Source of the DNA: Chitinophaga sp. YR573
GTDB taxonomy: Bacteria; Bacteroidota; Bacteroidia; Chitinophagales; Chitinophagaceae
Length of the DNA stretch: 64,000 nucleotides
Direction: 5' to 3'
Assembly: GCF_900110995.1 (NCBI RefSeq)
Contig: NZ_FOJF01000001.1
Coordinates: 2,931,199-2,995,198 of the forward strand
Position numbers and translations under genes: made by a program. The notes under the pieces are model-generated. The model saw only the letters and a program-made list of their open reading frames with translations. It was not told where the DNA came from and did no database searches. Numbering within the stretch: the first letter of the stretch is position 1; every line of letters begins with the position of its first letter. Positions 16,273 through 26,085 of this stretch are shown one piece after another.

Positions 16273-16309
16273 TGAAGAAGGCTCCTAAAAAGCCTCTAAT
16301 ACTCGATTT

Positions 16310-16462
16310 GGCTCCGTCAGGAGCCCCGTGTTTGTAGTAAACACATTAGACAACAAAACAAGACTCCGTTAGGAGTCCCCTGTTACATTCTTATAAGGGG
16401 ACTCCTAACGGAGTCTATGATCAAGAAGGTAAATTATTGCTACAAACACGCCGCTCCGGAGC
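16310..16462. repeat. Cluster of CTCC-N4-GGAG palindromes
   Basis: Four palindromic elements fill this convergent gap. GGCTCCgtcaGGAGCC lies at 16310-16325, and GTGTTT/AAACAC at 16328-16344. A perfect 20-bp inverted repeat has arms 16361-16380 and 16397-16416, and each arm itself contains GACTCCgttaGGAGTC. GCTCCGGAGC lies at 16453-16462, followed by TTTT. The stems share the core CTCC...GGAG with compensated flanking bases. The long repeat could fold as one tall hairpin or as two small ones. Confidence 0.8.
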
Positions 16463-16464
16463 TT

Positions 16465-17658
16465 TTATTCAATCACTCTCTCTATAATCTGTCCGCTCGC
16501 TTTATCTTTCAATATTAATTTCTTCGCACCAAAGTGCGTCATCTCTTCTTTTACGAGGTAATACTGCGCATCATATTCCACCAATGTAACAGGCTTCGTT
16601 AATCCTTCCTGCCCACGCCATATATCCAGTTTCACAGGTTCCCATAATTTAGTAGCCGCACTGCGGTAAGCCGCATCTAAAATAGCATTCACTACATACC
16701 CGTCATAGAACGTTTCTCTTGCGGGACGGTTCCCTTCTTTTGCATGGAACATATCCGCAAACATGTGATTATACCCCAGCTCATTCAACTCATCACCCAC
16801 GGGAAATAACCAGCCGGTATTACTCTCTGCTTTCTCCGCTACATAATCCGCACCCTTGCCGGTAGTAAACATATCAAACCCTGTGCGTAAAAAACTATTC
16901 AGCCATATCGTTCCTTCTGTTCCCATTACTTCATCACGAAGGTCAAGTCCTCCGCGGAAAGTCCAGCTTACTTCAAACTGTCCAATCGCGCCATTCTCAT
17001 ATTTCACCAGGCCAATCGCATGATCTTCCGCATCAATCGGTTTCACCTGTGTATCCGCCCAGCACATCACCTCTACCGGTTTAATATCCTTGCCAATAAA
17101 ACTGCGTGCAATCTCCACACAATGACAACCCAGGTCGAGGATACATCCACCACCTGCCTGTTCCTTATCCCAGAACCATTCACTATGCGGGCCAGGATGT
17201 GTTTCACGGGATTTAGCCCAGAGTATGCGTCCCAGCGCACCATTCTGTACACTCTCCAGTGCCTTCAGAAACTTAGGCGTATATACCAGGTCTTCCAGGT
17301 AACCATTAAAGATGCCTGCTTTCTCTACAGCTTCCAGCATGCGTTTGGCTTCTTCTGCATTACGCCCCAGGGGTTTGGTACAAATGACGCCTTTCTTATG
17401 CTTACAGCAAAGCGCTACCGCAGCCTCATGCAGGTTATTGGGCAATGCGATACAAACGATATCCACATCAGGATGAGCAATAGATTCTTCCATATCCAAT
17501 GTCCAGTGATCAACGGAATAATCTGTTGCGAACTTCTTCGCACTCTCTTCCCTGCGGGAATAAATACTGACAATCTTATCCCGGCTTCTTTGTCCCTGCA
17601 GAGAATCTGCATAGAAACGACCAATAAAGCCGGAGCCTAACATGGAAATACGTTGCAT
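16465..17658 (-). CDS. Gfo/Idh/MocA family NAD(P)-dependent oxidoreductase
   Basis: This 397-residue protein has an N-terminal Rossmann fold ([17 protein letters not shown], with a GSGFIG dinucleotide loop). The conserved catalytic-loop lysine motif appears as [19 protein letters not shown]. The C-terminal alpha/beta domain includes [19 protein letters not shown], whose Asp and His are typical of sugar dehydrogenase members. It probably oxidises a sugar, inositol-like or glycosidic substrate in the cytosol. The nucleoside-type transporter gene lies 72 bases upstream on the same strand, so the two may take up and oxidise the same compound. Confidence 0.9.
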   Translation of the reverse strand: MQRISMLGSGFIGRFYADSLQGQRSRDKIVSIYSRREESAKKFATDYSVDHWTLDMEESIAHPDVDIVCIALPNNLHEAAVALCCKHKKGVICTKPLGRNAEEAKRMLEAVEKAGIFNGYLEDLVYTPKFLKALESVQNGALGRILWAKSRETHPGPHSEWFWDKEQAGGGCILDLGCHCVEIARSFIGKDIKPVEVMCWADTQVKPIDAEDHAIGLVKYENGAIGQFEVSWTFRGGLDLRDEVMGTEGTIWLNSFLRTGFDMFTTGKGADYVAEKAESNTGWLFPVGDELNELGYNHMFADMFHAKEGNRPARETFYDGYVVNAILDAAYRSAATKLWEPVKLDIWRGQEGLTKPVTLVEYDAQYYLVKEEMTHFGAKKLILKDKASGQIIERVIE

Positions 17659-17730
17659 AATTTCTGGTTTGAAATGAGAACTCCGCAGTAAAGTATTTCA
17701 CTGCGGAGCGATATTTAAAATAACTGTTTA

Positions 17731-18957
17731 TTACGCTACTTGTTTTTTGCTGTCGCGGAATGATACCAGGAACAACAGGAATACTGCCAGGGCAATACCT
17801 GCAGGTATCAGCCATACCTGACGCCAGAAATTCTCAACAGGATGAGCCGTGTAGTAATCAGTAATAAATCCTGCAATCTTGAATCCCATCCACATTCCAA
17901 AACCATAAGTGGCCAGTGTAATCATACCCTGTGCAGCACTTTTGTATTTTTCGCCTGCCTGTTGATCTGTGTAGATTTGTCCGGATACGAAGAAGAAGTC
18001 ATAACAGATACCATGTAATGCAATACCTATCAGCAGCATGAAGGAGAGGTCAGTTCCGTTACCATATGCAAAAAGTGCATAACGAACGGCCCATGCCAGC
18101 ATACCTATAAGAATGGTTTTCTTAAAGCCAAATTTGCTGAAGAATACAGGGATCAGCAACAAAAACAATGTCTCAGAAACCTGTCCTATAGACATTTTCG
18201 CTGTTACATTCTCAATACCTGTCTGCTCTATAAAAGTATGTGCATTCTGATAATAAAATGCCAGTGGGATACAGATAAGTATAGAAGAGACGAAGAACAC
18301 CGCAAAATTAGGGTTCTTCAATAGTTTAATAGCATCGAGTCCAAGAAGAGAGCTAATGCTGTCTTTCTCATTTTTATTCTTAACAGGAGGTGTTTTAGGC
18401 AAGGTAAAGGAATAAATTCCCAGGATCAGGGAAGCAACACCACCCATTGCAAAAGTATTCTTCAACTCACCTGCTTCAAGCCCGGCTTTTCCATCCCAAT
18501 GGAAAACATAACTGATCAGTAAACCGGCCACTATCCAGCCTATCGTTCCCCATATGCGAATAGAAGAAAACTCTTTCTCCGGATTCGTCATCTGTCGGAA
18601 GGATACAGAATTCACCAGTGCCAGTGTTGGCATGTAACCCACCATATACCCAAAAACATAAGGGAAGAATGTACTGATGTTATCCGCACGGAACATCAGG
18701 AACATCAATCCTGCGCCAATCAGGTGCAGCACTCCCAGGATCTTTTCTGCATTAAAATATTTATCAGCTATCAGTCCTATTATAAAAGGTGCGATGATTG
18801 CACCATAGGACTGGGTAGAAAATACATTGCCTATCTGTGTTCCATTAGCATGAAGATTTGCCCCCAGAAATGTTCCCAACGTAACAAACCATGACCCCCA
18901 GATAAAAAACTCCAGGAACATCATAAACGACAATTGAATTCGGGTCTGTGATTTCAT
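17731..18957 (-). CDS. MFS transporter, nucleoside:H+ symporter (NupG/XapB-like)
   Basis: This 408-residue protein has about twelve membrane segments. The N-terminus (SFMMFLEFFIWGSWFVTLGT) and the motif QSYGAIIAPFIIGLIADKYF fit the nucleoside:H+ symporter family of the major facilitator superfamily. In Bacteroidetes this family often sits next to Gfo/Idh/MocA dehydrogenases, as here, and its members then probably carry sugars or sugar derivatives rather than nucleosides. That substrate shift is an inference. The gene precedes the dehydrogenase in the direction of transcription. Confidence 0.88.
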   Translation of the reverse strand: MKSQTRIQLSFMMFLEFFIWGSWFVTLGTFLGANLHANGTQIGNVFSTQSYGAIIAPFIIGLIADKYFNAEKILGVLHLIGAGLMFLMFRADNISTFFPYVFGYMVGYMPTLALVNSVSFRQMTNPEKEFSSIRIWGTIGWIVAGLLISYVFHWDGKAGLEAGELKNTFAMGGVASLILGIYSFTLPKTPPVKNKNEKDSISSLLGLDAIKLLKNPNFAVFFVSSILICIPLAFYYQNAHTFIEQTGIENVTAKMSIGQVSETLFLLLIPVFFSKFGFKKTILIGMLAWAVRYALFAYGNGTDLSFMLLIGIALHGICYDFFFVSGQIYTDQQAGEKYKSAAQGMITLATYGFGMWMGFKIAGFITDYYTAHPVENFWRQVWLIPAGIALAVFLLFLVSFRDSKKQVA

Positions 18958-19041
18958 AACGATTTTTAGTCTTTATAGTTTAGCGCTAAAAGATAAGTAA
19001 AATATTATCGAATTTCCAAATTAGGGTACCAGTGGCGGGTA

Positions 19042-19755
19042 TTATAATATTTTTTTCGGCATAACTGTAATAGCAGAACCTTCCGCAAGCAACGCAGAAA
19101 GGGGTGTTTGCTGCAGCATCGGAACAAATTGTTCTCCATAGAGAGCAGCTGTATCACATTGATAACTGAATGCGGAAACAGGGTGTACTCTCCATTGAGG
19201 GTGGGTAACCTGGTATTCACCGCTATGGGCAGTACCCATATTTGTATATCCCCAGTAATGATCTGTAATAAAGGAAGCCTCGCTGCCTTCTGTAATAGGA
19301 AGCGCCTCTGAAGAGGCAGTAGCTTTCAGATAATTCCAGTGCTGTCCTACTTTCCATTCATAAGCTACTTCCAGTTGTTCATCTGTATGTTTCCAGGAAT
19401 GGCGCATCGGATGAGTGGCATATTTCTCCTTGTATACAGTATTGGCTACAAAGGTGATCATCCTTTTAGGCACTACTTCTTTTACAAATACAACACCCCG
19501 TTTCCAGATACCGTCTTCTTTATACCGTACATAAAACCGGAGATTCACCTCTTCAAAATGACGGTGAAAGGGGAGGGAGAGTCCCATCACTTTGGTATTG
19601 GTAAAAAGGAAGCCTACCAGGCTGGCATAATGGGTATTATTCCAGGTATCCAGTTCAGTATGATGTGGTACAAATGGCTGTAATACAGCAGGATCTGCTT
19701 CAAAGTTGATCATGAGCAGGTTGCGCCACTCAGCGGTAAGGAAGGGTTTGACCAT
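19042..19755 (-). CDS. DUF2071 (YqjF-like) family protein
   Basis: This 237-residue soluble protein opens with the family pattern FLTAEWRNLLMINFEADPAVLQPFVP. Later features include VGFLFTNTKVMGLSLPFHRHFEEVNLRFYV and GVVFVKEVVPKRMITFVANT. DUF2071 proteins, including Bacillus YqjF, have an acetoacetate decarboxylase-like fold, but their role is not established. The start codon is one base after the nth stop codon, so translation is probably coupled. The link to DNA repair may be no more than shared transcription. Confidence 0.85.
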   Translation of the reverse strand: MVKPFLTAEWRNLLMINFEADPAVLQPFVPHHTELDTWNNTHYASLVGFLFTNTKVMGLSLPFHRHFEEVNLRFYVRYKEDGIWKRGVVFVKEVVPKRMITFVANTVYKEKYATHPMRHSWKHTDEQLEVAYEWKVGQHWNYLKATASSEALPITEGSEASFITDHYWGYTNMGTAHSGEYQVTHPQWRVHPVSAFSYQCDTAALYGEQFVPMLQQTPLSALLAEGSAITVMPKKIL

Positions 19756-19756
19756 A

Positions 19757-20404
19757 TTAGCTACCTTTTACAAGGGAATGATAGTATTTACACACAGGCC
19801 GCAGTCCGCATTCACCACATTTAGGTGTACGGGCCACACAAATATAACGGCCGTGCAAAATTAGCCAGTGATGGGCAATGTGCACCTTTTCTTCCGGTAT
19901 ATATTTCAGGAGTTGCTTTTCGGTTTGAAGAGGGGTAGTGGCGTTGGTGGTAAGACCAATCCGTGCTGATACACGGAATACATGTGTATCTACGGCCATA
20001 TTGGGCTGATGGTGTACCACAGAGGTGATTACATTGGCTGTTTTACGGCCCACGCCAGGCAGGGTAACGAGTTCTTCCACGGTAGAGGGTATCTCTCCGT
20101 GAAAATTCTCCACAACCATTTGGGCCATACCTATCAGGTGTTTGGTCTTATTGTTTGGATAACTGATACTGCGTATAAGAGGGAAGAGATCCTCAAATGT
20201 GGCGGTGCTGAGTGCTTCCACATCCGGGTAATTTTTAAAGATAGCGGGCGTGGTCATGTTAACACGCTTATCTGTACATTGGGCAGACAGGATCACGGCT
20301 ACCAGTAACTGGTAGGGATTGTCATAGATCAGCTCCGTTTCAGCATTGGGAGCATGTTCTTCGAAGTAGCTGAGTACAAAGGCAAAGCGTTCTTTCTTTG
20401 TCAT
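19757..20404 (-). CDS. nth: Endonuclease III (DNA glycosylase/AP lyase)
   Basis: With the start at MTKKERFAF the protein has 215 residues. An in-frame ATG lies 9 bases earlier. The helix-hairpin-helix LPGVGRKTANVI carries the catalytic lysine, and VDTHVFRVSARIGL holds the catalytic aspartate. The C-terminal iron-sulfur loop has the exact spacing C-x6-C-x2-C-x5-C (CVARTPKCGECGLRPVC). The enzyme removes oxidised pyrimidines and nicks the abasic site in base excision repair. The DUF2071 gene follows with a 1-base gap. Confidence 0.96.
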   Translation of the reverse strand: MTKKERFAFVLSYFEEHAPNAETELIYDNPYQLLVAVILSAQCTDKRVNMTTPAIFKNYPDVEALSTATFEDLFPLIRSISYPNNKTKHLIGMAQMVVENFHGEIPSTVEELVTLPGVGRKTANVITSVVHHQPNMAVDTHVFRVSARIGLTTNATTPLQTEKQLLKYIPEEKVHIAHHWLILHGRYICVARTPKCGECGLRPVCKYYHSLVKGS

Positions 20405-20410
20405 ACCGCG

Positions 20411-20418
20411 CAAAGGTA
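20411..20418 (-). promoter_or_regulatory. -7 box directly before nth
   Basis: On the minus strand TACCTTTG matches TAnnTTTG exactly and ends 6 bases before the ATG at 20404. It overlaps the alternative upstream ATG, which supports the later start and a nearly leaderless message. Confidence 0.4.
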
Positions 20419-20456
20419 GGGCAAAATGGGAGCAATTATACCTGCTAAACAGTCAC

Positions 20457-20675
20457 TTATTTTGCCGGTTGCGTTTTTTTAGCGTAATCGGAGATTGCCT
20501 GCAATGTTTCAGGTCTTGGAGAAAAACGGATCGTATCAAGCGCTTTACGTGTTTGATTAAAACAAATCTGTTCTTCACGTGATAGTTCCGGGTCTTGATC
20601 TGTCATCTTGTGTAGTTTATTGGCGCTATCAGTTACAGAATATAAAGTAGAAAAAAGGTTTGTAGAATTCCCCAT
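20457..20675 (-). CDS. Small hypothetical protein
   Basis: This 72-residue acidic/basic mixed protein has no signal peptide or membrane segment. The sequence (for example LSREEQICFNQTRKALDTIRF) looks helical. I do not recognise the family. The composition is plausible for a real gene and no longer gene overlaps it. It ends about 40 bases before the nth start on the same strand, so it may be the first gene of that unit. Confidence 0.5.
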   Translation of the reverse strand: MGNSTNLFSTLYSVTDSANKLHKMTDQDPELSREEQICFNQTRKALDTIRFSPRPETLQAISDYAKKTQPAK

Positions 20676-20814
20676 GCAAATGTGTTTTTTTGTAAAAGAC
20701 TAATTCATAACAGTATAACGGAGATTGTGCAGAATGTATTGTCAAAATAAATGAAATATTTCGAAACTAAATATAACCGAATTAAACGGAAAGCGGAGTG
20801 GATGCGGATTAACG

Positions 20815-21120
20815 TTACTTTTTCTCTGTGATAATGAACAGGTCTTCATTATCCTTTTTCATCAGGTACTTTTCCCGGGCGAATTTTTCCAGTTTCTCCG
20901 GGCTGGAGAGTAATTCCTGCTGTTCTTTGCGGGTTTGGTCTATTTCCTGCTGGAAAAAGGCCTTCTGATCTTCCAGTTTGTTCACCTCAGACTGCAATTC
21001 GTACTGGGAAAGGAAGTTATTACGGTCCATAGATGACAGCCATACCACAAATGCCACTGCAGCAATGAAAAACTTATTTTTCATGTAAGCGGGTATTTTG
21101 ATGGATTTAAGTCTGGACAT
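20815..21120 (-). CDS. FtsB/DivIC-like septum formation initiator
   Basis: This 101-residue bitopic protein has a short basic cytoplasmic tail and one membrane helix (residues 17-31, FFIAAVAFVVWLSSM). A coiled coil (about 42-72, SEVNKLEDQKAFFQQEIDQT) is followed by the family motif SPEKLEKFAREKYLMKKDNEDLFII. Such proteins join FtsL and FtsQ in the divisome. The gene lies downstream of enolase but a strong terminator separates them. In many Bacteroidetes ftsB-like genes also neighbour eno. Confidence 0.88.
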   Translation of the reverse strand: MSRLKSIKIPAYMKNKFFIAAVAFVVWLSSMDRNNFLSQYELQSEVNKLEDQKAFFQQEIDQTRKEQQELLSSPEKLEKFAREKYLMKKDNEDLFIITEKK

Positions 21121-21142
21121 ACAATTGAATTTTTAAAAAAAT

Positions 21143-21172
21143 CCGGGTTTTGAAGTAACTCAAAACCCGGAA
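21143..21172 (-). terminator. Terminator of the enolase transcript
   Basis: The stem CCGGGTTTTGA / TCAAAACCCGG (21143-21170, 6-base loop) lies about 75 bases after the eno stop. On the minus strand it is followed by ATTTTTTTAAAAA. Confidence 0.8.
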
Positions 21173-21244
21173 ATATCGACCACTAATTAAAATATCGGCA
21201 ATCAAAGATCAAATCCCGGAAATGCACGAAATCCAATCTGAAGG

Positions 21245-22552
<1,308 letters not shown>

Positions 22553-22595
22553 TTATTATTTTAAATAAGCTTCAAGCCGCAACACGCAAGCGTCG

Positions 22596-23528
22596 CTACC
22601 TTGTAGCCTGAGGCTTGTCGGTCGTTAACTGCCTGAATATTGCTTCCAGGCTTTGCGAATTGCTCTGCAAAGAAAGGATGTTCCGGTTATTTATCAAAGC
22701 AAATTGTAAGAGGTTTTTCTGCACCTCTTCTATATTCGCAGCAAATAGCTGCCACGTCTGGGCATCCTGCTGTTTAATACGTATCACTCCGGCCAGTTGT
22801 TCTAAATCTGATGGGGAAGGAAGTGGCTCCCCAAAGGATACCTGTATATAACCATTTTCGGTGCCACCTTGTTGTAAATTCTGTAAAGAATCATCCGCAA
22901 TGATTTTCCCTTTGTTGATAATGATCACCCTGCTGCACATTGCCTCTACTTCCTGCATGATATGCGTGCTCAGCACCACTGTCTTATTCTGCCCCAGATC
23001 TTTGATCACCTGGCGGATATCTGCCAGCTGGTTAGGATCTAAACCGGAAGTGGGTTCATCCAGGATCAGCACTTCGGGATCATGTAATAATGCCTGAGCC
23101 AGTCCCACACGCTGTTTATAACCTTTGGAAAGAGCGCCTATCTTCTTTTTGCTTTCAGGCAGCAAACCGGTGAGGGCAATGATTTCAGCTATCCGCTTAT
23201 CACTGTTCGCACCCAGTTTATGTACCTGGGCAACAAAGCCAAGGAACTCCTTTATATACATATCAAAATACAGGGGATTCGCCTCCGGCAGATAACCGAC
23301 GCGTTGCCTTACTTCCATAGGATGGGTTACCACATCATAGCCGCAAACACTGGCCTGACCACCACTGAGCGGCAGATACCCGGTGATCATCTTCATGGTA
23401 GTACTTTTGCCGGCACCATTTGGTCCCAGGAAACCTACCACTTCTCCCTTATTAAGGGAAAACGAGATGTCATCCACCGCCCGCTGTTCCCCGTATACCT
23501 TGCTTAACTGTGTAACTGTAATTGACAT
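22596..23528 (-). CDS. gldA: Gliding motility ABC transporter ATP-binding protein GldA
   Basis: With the start at MSITVTQLSKVYGEQRAVDD the protein has 310 residues, like GldA. It shows Walker A GPNGAGKST, the Q-loop region VGYLPEANPLYFDMYIKEFL, the ABC signature LSKGYKQRVGLAQAL, and Walker B VLILDEPTSGLD. The C-terminal domain ending near LEAIFRQLT is found in GldA and NodI-like proteins. GldA pairs with the membrane proteins GldF and GldG in gliding flavobacteria. Neither gene is nearby, so the exact partner is uncertain. A longer frame upstream lacks support. Confidence 0.85.
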   Translation of the reverse strand: MSITVTQLSKVYGEQRAVDDISFSLNKGEVVGFLGPNGAGKSTTMKMITGYLPLSGGQASVCGYDVVTHPMEVRQRVGYLPEANPLYFDMYIKEFLGFVAQVHKLGANSDKRIAEIIALTGLLPESKKKIGALSKGYKQRVGLAQALLHDPEVLILDEPTSGLDPNQLADIRQVIKDLGQNKTVVLSTHIMQEVEAMCSRVIIINKGKIIADDSLQNLQQGGTENGYIQVSFGEPLPSPSDLEQLAGVIRIKQQDAQTWQLFAANIEEVQKNLLQFALINNRNILSLQSNSQSLEAIFRQLTTDKPQATR

Positions 23529-23782
23529 AAGGTTTTTCCGCTTTGGCGCGGCTAAAGTACGGAATTTAATCGTTCCCTGTAGGTGCATAATGACAGGGAA
23601 TTATTGTTTAGCCAGAAAAAGAGTGTTGCTTATCAGTAGGATAGTTATGATTATTAATACGATATTAACATTTTGAGGAACGGTTTTTAATAACAAAAAC
23701 TTTTCTTCAAATTCACCCCTGAATACTTAATTTTAATTTTATTGTTTGCTGACCAGAGGTAACAACATAAATCTGACTTTTC

Positions 23783-24358
23783 ATGGCAATTAACTTACAA
23801 AAGGGACAAAAGATTGATATAGGACTTTCCAATATTAGTGTAGGTTTGGGATGGAATCCGAATGAAGGTACAGGAGGCGCTTTTGATCTTGATGCATCTG
23901 CCTTCATGATAGATGCCAACCGCTTGATTCCATTGGAAGGATACTTCGTTTTCTACGGTAATACAACTTCTCCGGATGAAGCCTTACACCATTCCGGCGA
24001 TGATCCTACCGGCGGTAACAGCGCAGGCGGAGATGATGAAATTATTAAAATAGATCTCTCTAAAGTAAATCAGGATATCAAAGAAATCCTGTTTGTAGTG
24101 ACCATTCATGAAGCTACCAGCAGAAGACAAAACTTCGGACAAGTACGGGATTCGTATATCCGTATCGTTAATAATGCCGATGGTGAAGAAATTGCAAAGT
24201 ATGAACTGGGTGAAGACTTCTCCATAGAAACAGGCGTTGAATTCGGACGCCTCTACAACCGTGATGGTAAATGGCGCTTCGAAGCCTCTGGTATCGGTTA
24301 CAAAGAAGACCTTGCTTATTTCCTCTCCAAATATTACAAAGGACAGATCATTAAATAA
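23783..24358 (+). CDS. TerD family stress protein
   Basis: This 191-residue protein has the TerD pattern. It opens MAINLQKGQKIDIGLSNISV, then has a first acidic loop GGAFDLDASAFMID, a second acidic loop DDPTGGNSAGGDDEIIKIDL, and the segment FVVTIHEATSRRQNFGQVRD. The acidic loops bind calcium in characterised TerD proteins. Members act in tellurite, oxidative and phage or colicin stress through membrane-linked Ter complexes. A second TerD gene starts 13 bases downstream, then a phosphoribosyltransferase-like gene and terC. Confidence 0.93.
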   Translation: MAINLQKGQKIDIGLSNISVGLGWNPNEGTGGAFDLDASAFMIDANRLIPLEGYFVFYGNTTSPDEALHHSGDDPTGGNSAGGDDEIIKIDLSKVNQDIKEILFVVTIHEATSRRQNFGQVRDSYIRIVNNADGEEIAKYELGEDFSIETGVEFGRLYNRDGKWRFEASGIGYKEDLAYFLSKYYKGQIIK

Positions 24359-24371
24359 AACCTTCAGACAC

Positions 24372-25049
24372 ATGGCTATAAATCTTGTAAAAGGTCAGAC
24401 TATCGACCTGCGTAAAAACGACAACGGAGAAAGTTTTGATCTGTCTACCGTAACAATAGGATTGGGATGGGATATCCGCAAAAAGAACAGTGGTGGTGGA
24501 TTCCTGGGGAAATTACTGGGTGGTGCAAAAGAAGATGAATTCGATCTGGATGCAATAGCTTTTCTGCTGGATAAAAATGGGAAAGTGGCAGACCTGGGCA
24601 AAACCGTTAAAACAAGCGATGGCCGCAATATCGGTTTATCCGGAAGCGACGTGATATTTTTCAATAGCATGAAACACCCTTCCGGTAACATCTGGCTCAC
24701 AGGTGATAACCGCACCGGTGCAGGCGATGGTGATGATGAACAAATCATTGTAAAGCTGGAAAGCCTCGATCCCAAATACGATAAGATCCTCTTTATGGTA
24801 ACTATCTATCAGGGGCGTCAGCGCAATCAGCATTTCGGTGGAGTAGAAAACGCATTCATACGTGCGGTAGATAGTAAAGGAAAAGAAATCGCGAAGTTCA
24901 ACCTCTCTGCCAACAGCGCTTATAATAATATGTGCGCAATGGTGTTTGCAGAAGTATACCGTAAAGATGGTACCTGGAAATTCAGGGCCATAGGAGATCC
25001 ACAGGCTACAGACAGTTTCATGGATATACTTAAAAACTATGCCTATTAA
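24372..25049 (+). CDS. TerD family stress protein, second copy with loop insertion
   Basis: The start at MAINLVKGQTIDLRKND gives 225 residues. A longer frame runs back into the first terD gene but has no support. It shares the TerD fold with its neighbour but has an insertion after GLGWDIRK containing NSGGGFLGKLLGGAKEDE. The insertion comes before the acidic loop EFDLDAIAFLLD. The second acidic loop is DNRTGAGDGDDEQIIVKLES. Two different TerD paralogues in tandem are common in Ter modules. The 13-base spacing implies one transcript. Confidence 0.92.
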   Translation: MAINLVKGQTIDLRKNDNGESFDLSTVTIGLGWDIRKKNSGGGFLGKLLGGAKEDEFDLDAIAFLLDKNGKVADLGKTVKTSDGRNIGLSGSDVIFFNSMKHPSGNIWLTGDNRTGAGDGDDEQIIVKLESLDPKYDKILFMVTIYQGRQRNQHFGGVENAFIRAVDSKGKEIAKFNLSANSAYNNMCAMVFAEVYRKDGTWKFRAIGDPQATDSFMDILKNYAY

Positions 25050-25147
25050 AAGAAAGGAGACCGCATTCTGTAACTTATACGCGAACTGAACGGAGGCGGG
25101 AGTAAACGTACAGCAGGGAATTGCCCTAAAATTAACCCTTAAACAAG

Positions 25148-26017
25148 TTGTTTATGAAAGATGTATTTGCCCTACATCGCATCGTAGATGCTAATGAATT
25201 CTCATTTGATCCGGCTGCCTACAGCCGGTTTAAATTTGGAGATGGCATTGCTGCGGATGCATTTGGAACAGCCCTTGCCAACGGATTCATCACCACACAT
25301 GGTACCGCTCTGTTACAAAGCGAACAACTGGTGATATTACCCAGCCCTTACACCGCAATACCCACGGCGTCTTATTTCCTGACGCTTGCATTTACGAAAG
25401 TACTGAACCGCTTTCTGTGTATGAATGGCCGTAGTCCTGCTGAAACTTCCAAAATACACCGTTTCAAAACATACAGTATTGATTACGGTGCTTTGGATAT
25501 GCAAAGCAGGAAAGCCCTTATCATCAACGATAAGTATCATCTTGATAAAGAATTCCTGCAGGATAAAACACTGATCTTTACTGATGATATCCGTATTACA
25601 GGCAGCCATGAACTGATTATCCGCAACCTGCTGGAAGGCTATGCACTGAGTAATGATGCTTATTTCCTTTATTATGCCCAGTTACATAACATGGATATCC
25701 ATCCCAATATCGAAAACAAACTGAATTATTATACCGTCAACTCTCTGCCAAACCTGGTTGAAATATTAAAAGGCCCCTCTTTCCGGTTCAATACCCGGGT
25801 AGTGAAGTATCTGCTGCACGCCCCTGCACAGGAGTTTGAAGACCTGTTGTTGCTGCAGTCAGCCGCTTTTCTGCTGGAACTGGGCGACTGCTGCCTGGGT
25901 AATAACTACCACCAGATGAAGGAATACCGGGAAAATGCTACCTATCTTTTCAATTATCTGCAGAAAACGGTACCCTACTGGCAACTGGTCTTAAAACCTG
26001 AATTACAGCTGATATAG
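25148..26017 (+). CDS. Phosphoribosyltransferase-like protein of the Ter module
   Basis: This 289-residue soluble protein contains TLIFTDDIRITGSHELIIRN (about residues 140-159), which fits the PRPP-binding loop of type I phosphoribosyltransferases (hydrophobic strand, two acidic residues, then a T/S-G turn). Phosphoribosyltransferase-like proteins are known members of Ter stress gene neighbourhoods, where a nucleoside-like product has been proposed. The gene follows the second terD by about 100 bases and precedes terC. The family call rests on the loop and the context. The substrate is unknown. Confidence 0.72.
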   Translation: MFMKDVFALHRIVDANEFSFDPAAYSRFKFGDGIAADAFGTALANGFITTHGTALLQSEQLVILPSPYTAIPTASYFLTLAFTKVLNRFLCMNGRSPAETSKIHRFKTYSIDYGALDMQSRKALIINDKYHLDKEFLQDKTLIFTDDIRITGSHELIIRNLLEGYALSNDAYFLYYAQLHNMDIHPNIENKLNYYTVNSLPNLVEILKGPSFRFNTRVVKYLLHAPAQEFEDLLLLQSAAFLLELGDCCLGNNYHQMKEYRENATYLFNYLQKTVPYWQLVLKPELQLI

Positions 26018-26028
26018 AATAATTGAGC

Positions 26029-26059
26029 TTGTATTGATGACGGAAACGGGCTAGATTTA
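26029..26059 (+). promoter_or_regulatory. Probable separate promoter of terC
   Basis: TTG at 26029-26031, a 20-base spacer and TAGATTTA at 26052-26059 (7 of 8 to TAnnTTTG) fit a Bacteroidetes promoter. It gives a leader of about 22 bases to the terC ATG. Confidence 0.4.
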
Positions 26060-26085
26060 CACCGAAACTTAAAACCTATCAGCAA

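Noticed and set aside
24237..24371. Upstream extension of the second terD into the first
   Set aside because: The ATG at 24372 aligns with the start of the first TerD (MAINL). The extension overlaps coding sequence of the neighbour in another frame.
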